From: Symbiodinium natans
Taxonomy: Eukaryota > Sar > Dinophyceae > Suessiales > Symbiodiniaceae
Assembly (NCBI GenBank): GCA_905221605.1
Contig: CAJNDS010000064.1
Location: forward strand, 136,182 to 200,181
Reading direction: 5' to 3'
DNA length: 64,000 nucleotides
Shown: positions 63,800 through 64,000 of the stretch, piece after piece
Layout of the letters: each line of letters opens with the position of its first letter
How positions within the stretch are numbered: position 1 is the first letter of the stretch
Position numbers and translations under genes: made by a program
The notes under the pieces: generated by a model
Seen by the model: the letters and a program-made list of their open reading frames with translations, nothing else
What the model was told of the DNA's origin: nothing
The model's database searches: none

Positions 63800-63914
63800 G
63801 GGCGCGCATCATGAGCATCAGCGGGTCCAGCCCGGGACCCCCAGGCGCGCATCAGGAGCATCAGCGGCTCCCGGGGCGGGACCGCGGGGGGGCATCAGGA
63901 GCATGATGCCCCCC
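63800..63914. repeat. GCATCAGGAGCATCAGCGG repeats ending in a hairpin
   Basis: GCGCGCATCATGAGCATCAG, then GCGCGCATCAGGAGCATCAG. A third copy is converted to a hairpin: GGGGGGCATCA (63887-63897) pairs with TGATGCCCCCC (63904-63914) around GGAGCA. Confidence 0.7.
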
Positions 63915-64000
63915 AAAGGGCGGGCATAAGCGACGTGTCTAAGCCCGGGGCTAGGAAAAAGGGAGTTTAGGGGCCTTATAAAGTGCTTAGAAACGTTAAG

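Overview
The window is eukaryotic nuclear DNA, almost certainly from a protist with plant-type telomeres. Runs of TTTAGGG/CCCTAAA occur at six or more internal places. Genes are very sparse, and most of the sequence is tandem repeat of many unrelated kinds. The two gene-like loci look most like dinoflagellate genes: a divergent endonuclease/exonuclease/phosphatase-type protein, and a multi-domain RNA-binding-type protein with CCCH fingers. A dinoflagellate is my best guess; a chromerid or another alga with TTTAGGG telomeres is not excluded. No prokaryotic features, rRNA or intact tRNA were seen.

Layout. 1-11.1 kb: mostly unique sequence without a convincing gene. It holds a 1.43-kb element with long imperfect terminal inverted repeats (3325-4752), a CCTT microsatellite (7.0-7.44 kb) and a GTT/GTG-rich tract (7.8-8.0 kb). 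11.28-12.99 kb: a telomere-like array that switches strand and is organised in blocks of 7-, 8- and 9-mer variants. 13-15.35 kb: minisatellites, Lys/Glu-rich reading frames on the minus strand, a truncated tRNA-like (SINE-like) piece and TTTAGGG runs. 15.33-27.5 kb: unit A, a broken gene (16206-20380) followed by a C-rich modular array. 27.5-31 kb: AT-rich spacer, CCATGG-rich relics and the endonuclease-like gene on the minus strand (29583-30932). 31-33.5 kb: four small tandem arrays, one of hairpin units. 35.2-41.5 kb: tandem 1.42-kb purine/pyrimidine-biased units. 41.7-47.9 kb: several unrelated palindromic tandem families ending in a 3-kb AATTTAAATA array. 48-51.17 kb: unique and degenerate AT-rich sequence, then a 100-N gap. 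51.27-63.27 kb: unit B, a second copy of the broken gene plus array. 63.3-64 kb: a GC-rich stretch with strong inverted repeats.

Units A and B: the gene and about 0.95 kb of array match base for base wherever I compared them (15327-21330 = 51273-57276, offset 35946), including a 20-copy TTTAGGG run. They then diverge abruptly. Unit B starts directly at the scaffold gap, inside a TTTAGGG run. This is either a very recent duplication or an assembly artefact. In both copies the gene carries the same frame changes and in-frame TGA, and runs directly into the array.

The most interesting content is this gene: a WW domain, an acidic linker, an S1 RNA-binding domain, one or two MLLE (PABC-type) domains, three CCCH zinc fingers and a SAM-like domain, in that order. 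This reads as an mRNA-binding or translation adaptor that I cannot match to a known architecture. The second theme is the dense set of tandem repeats whose units are themselves near-perfect palindromes.
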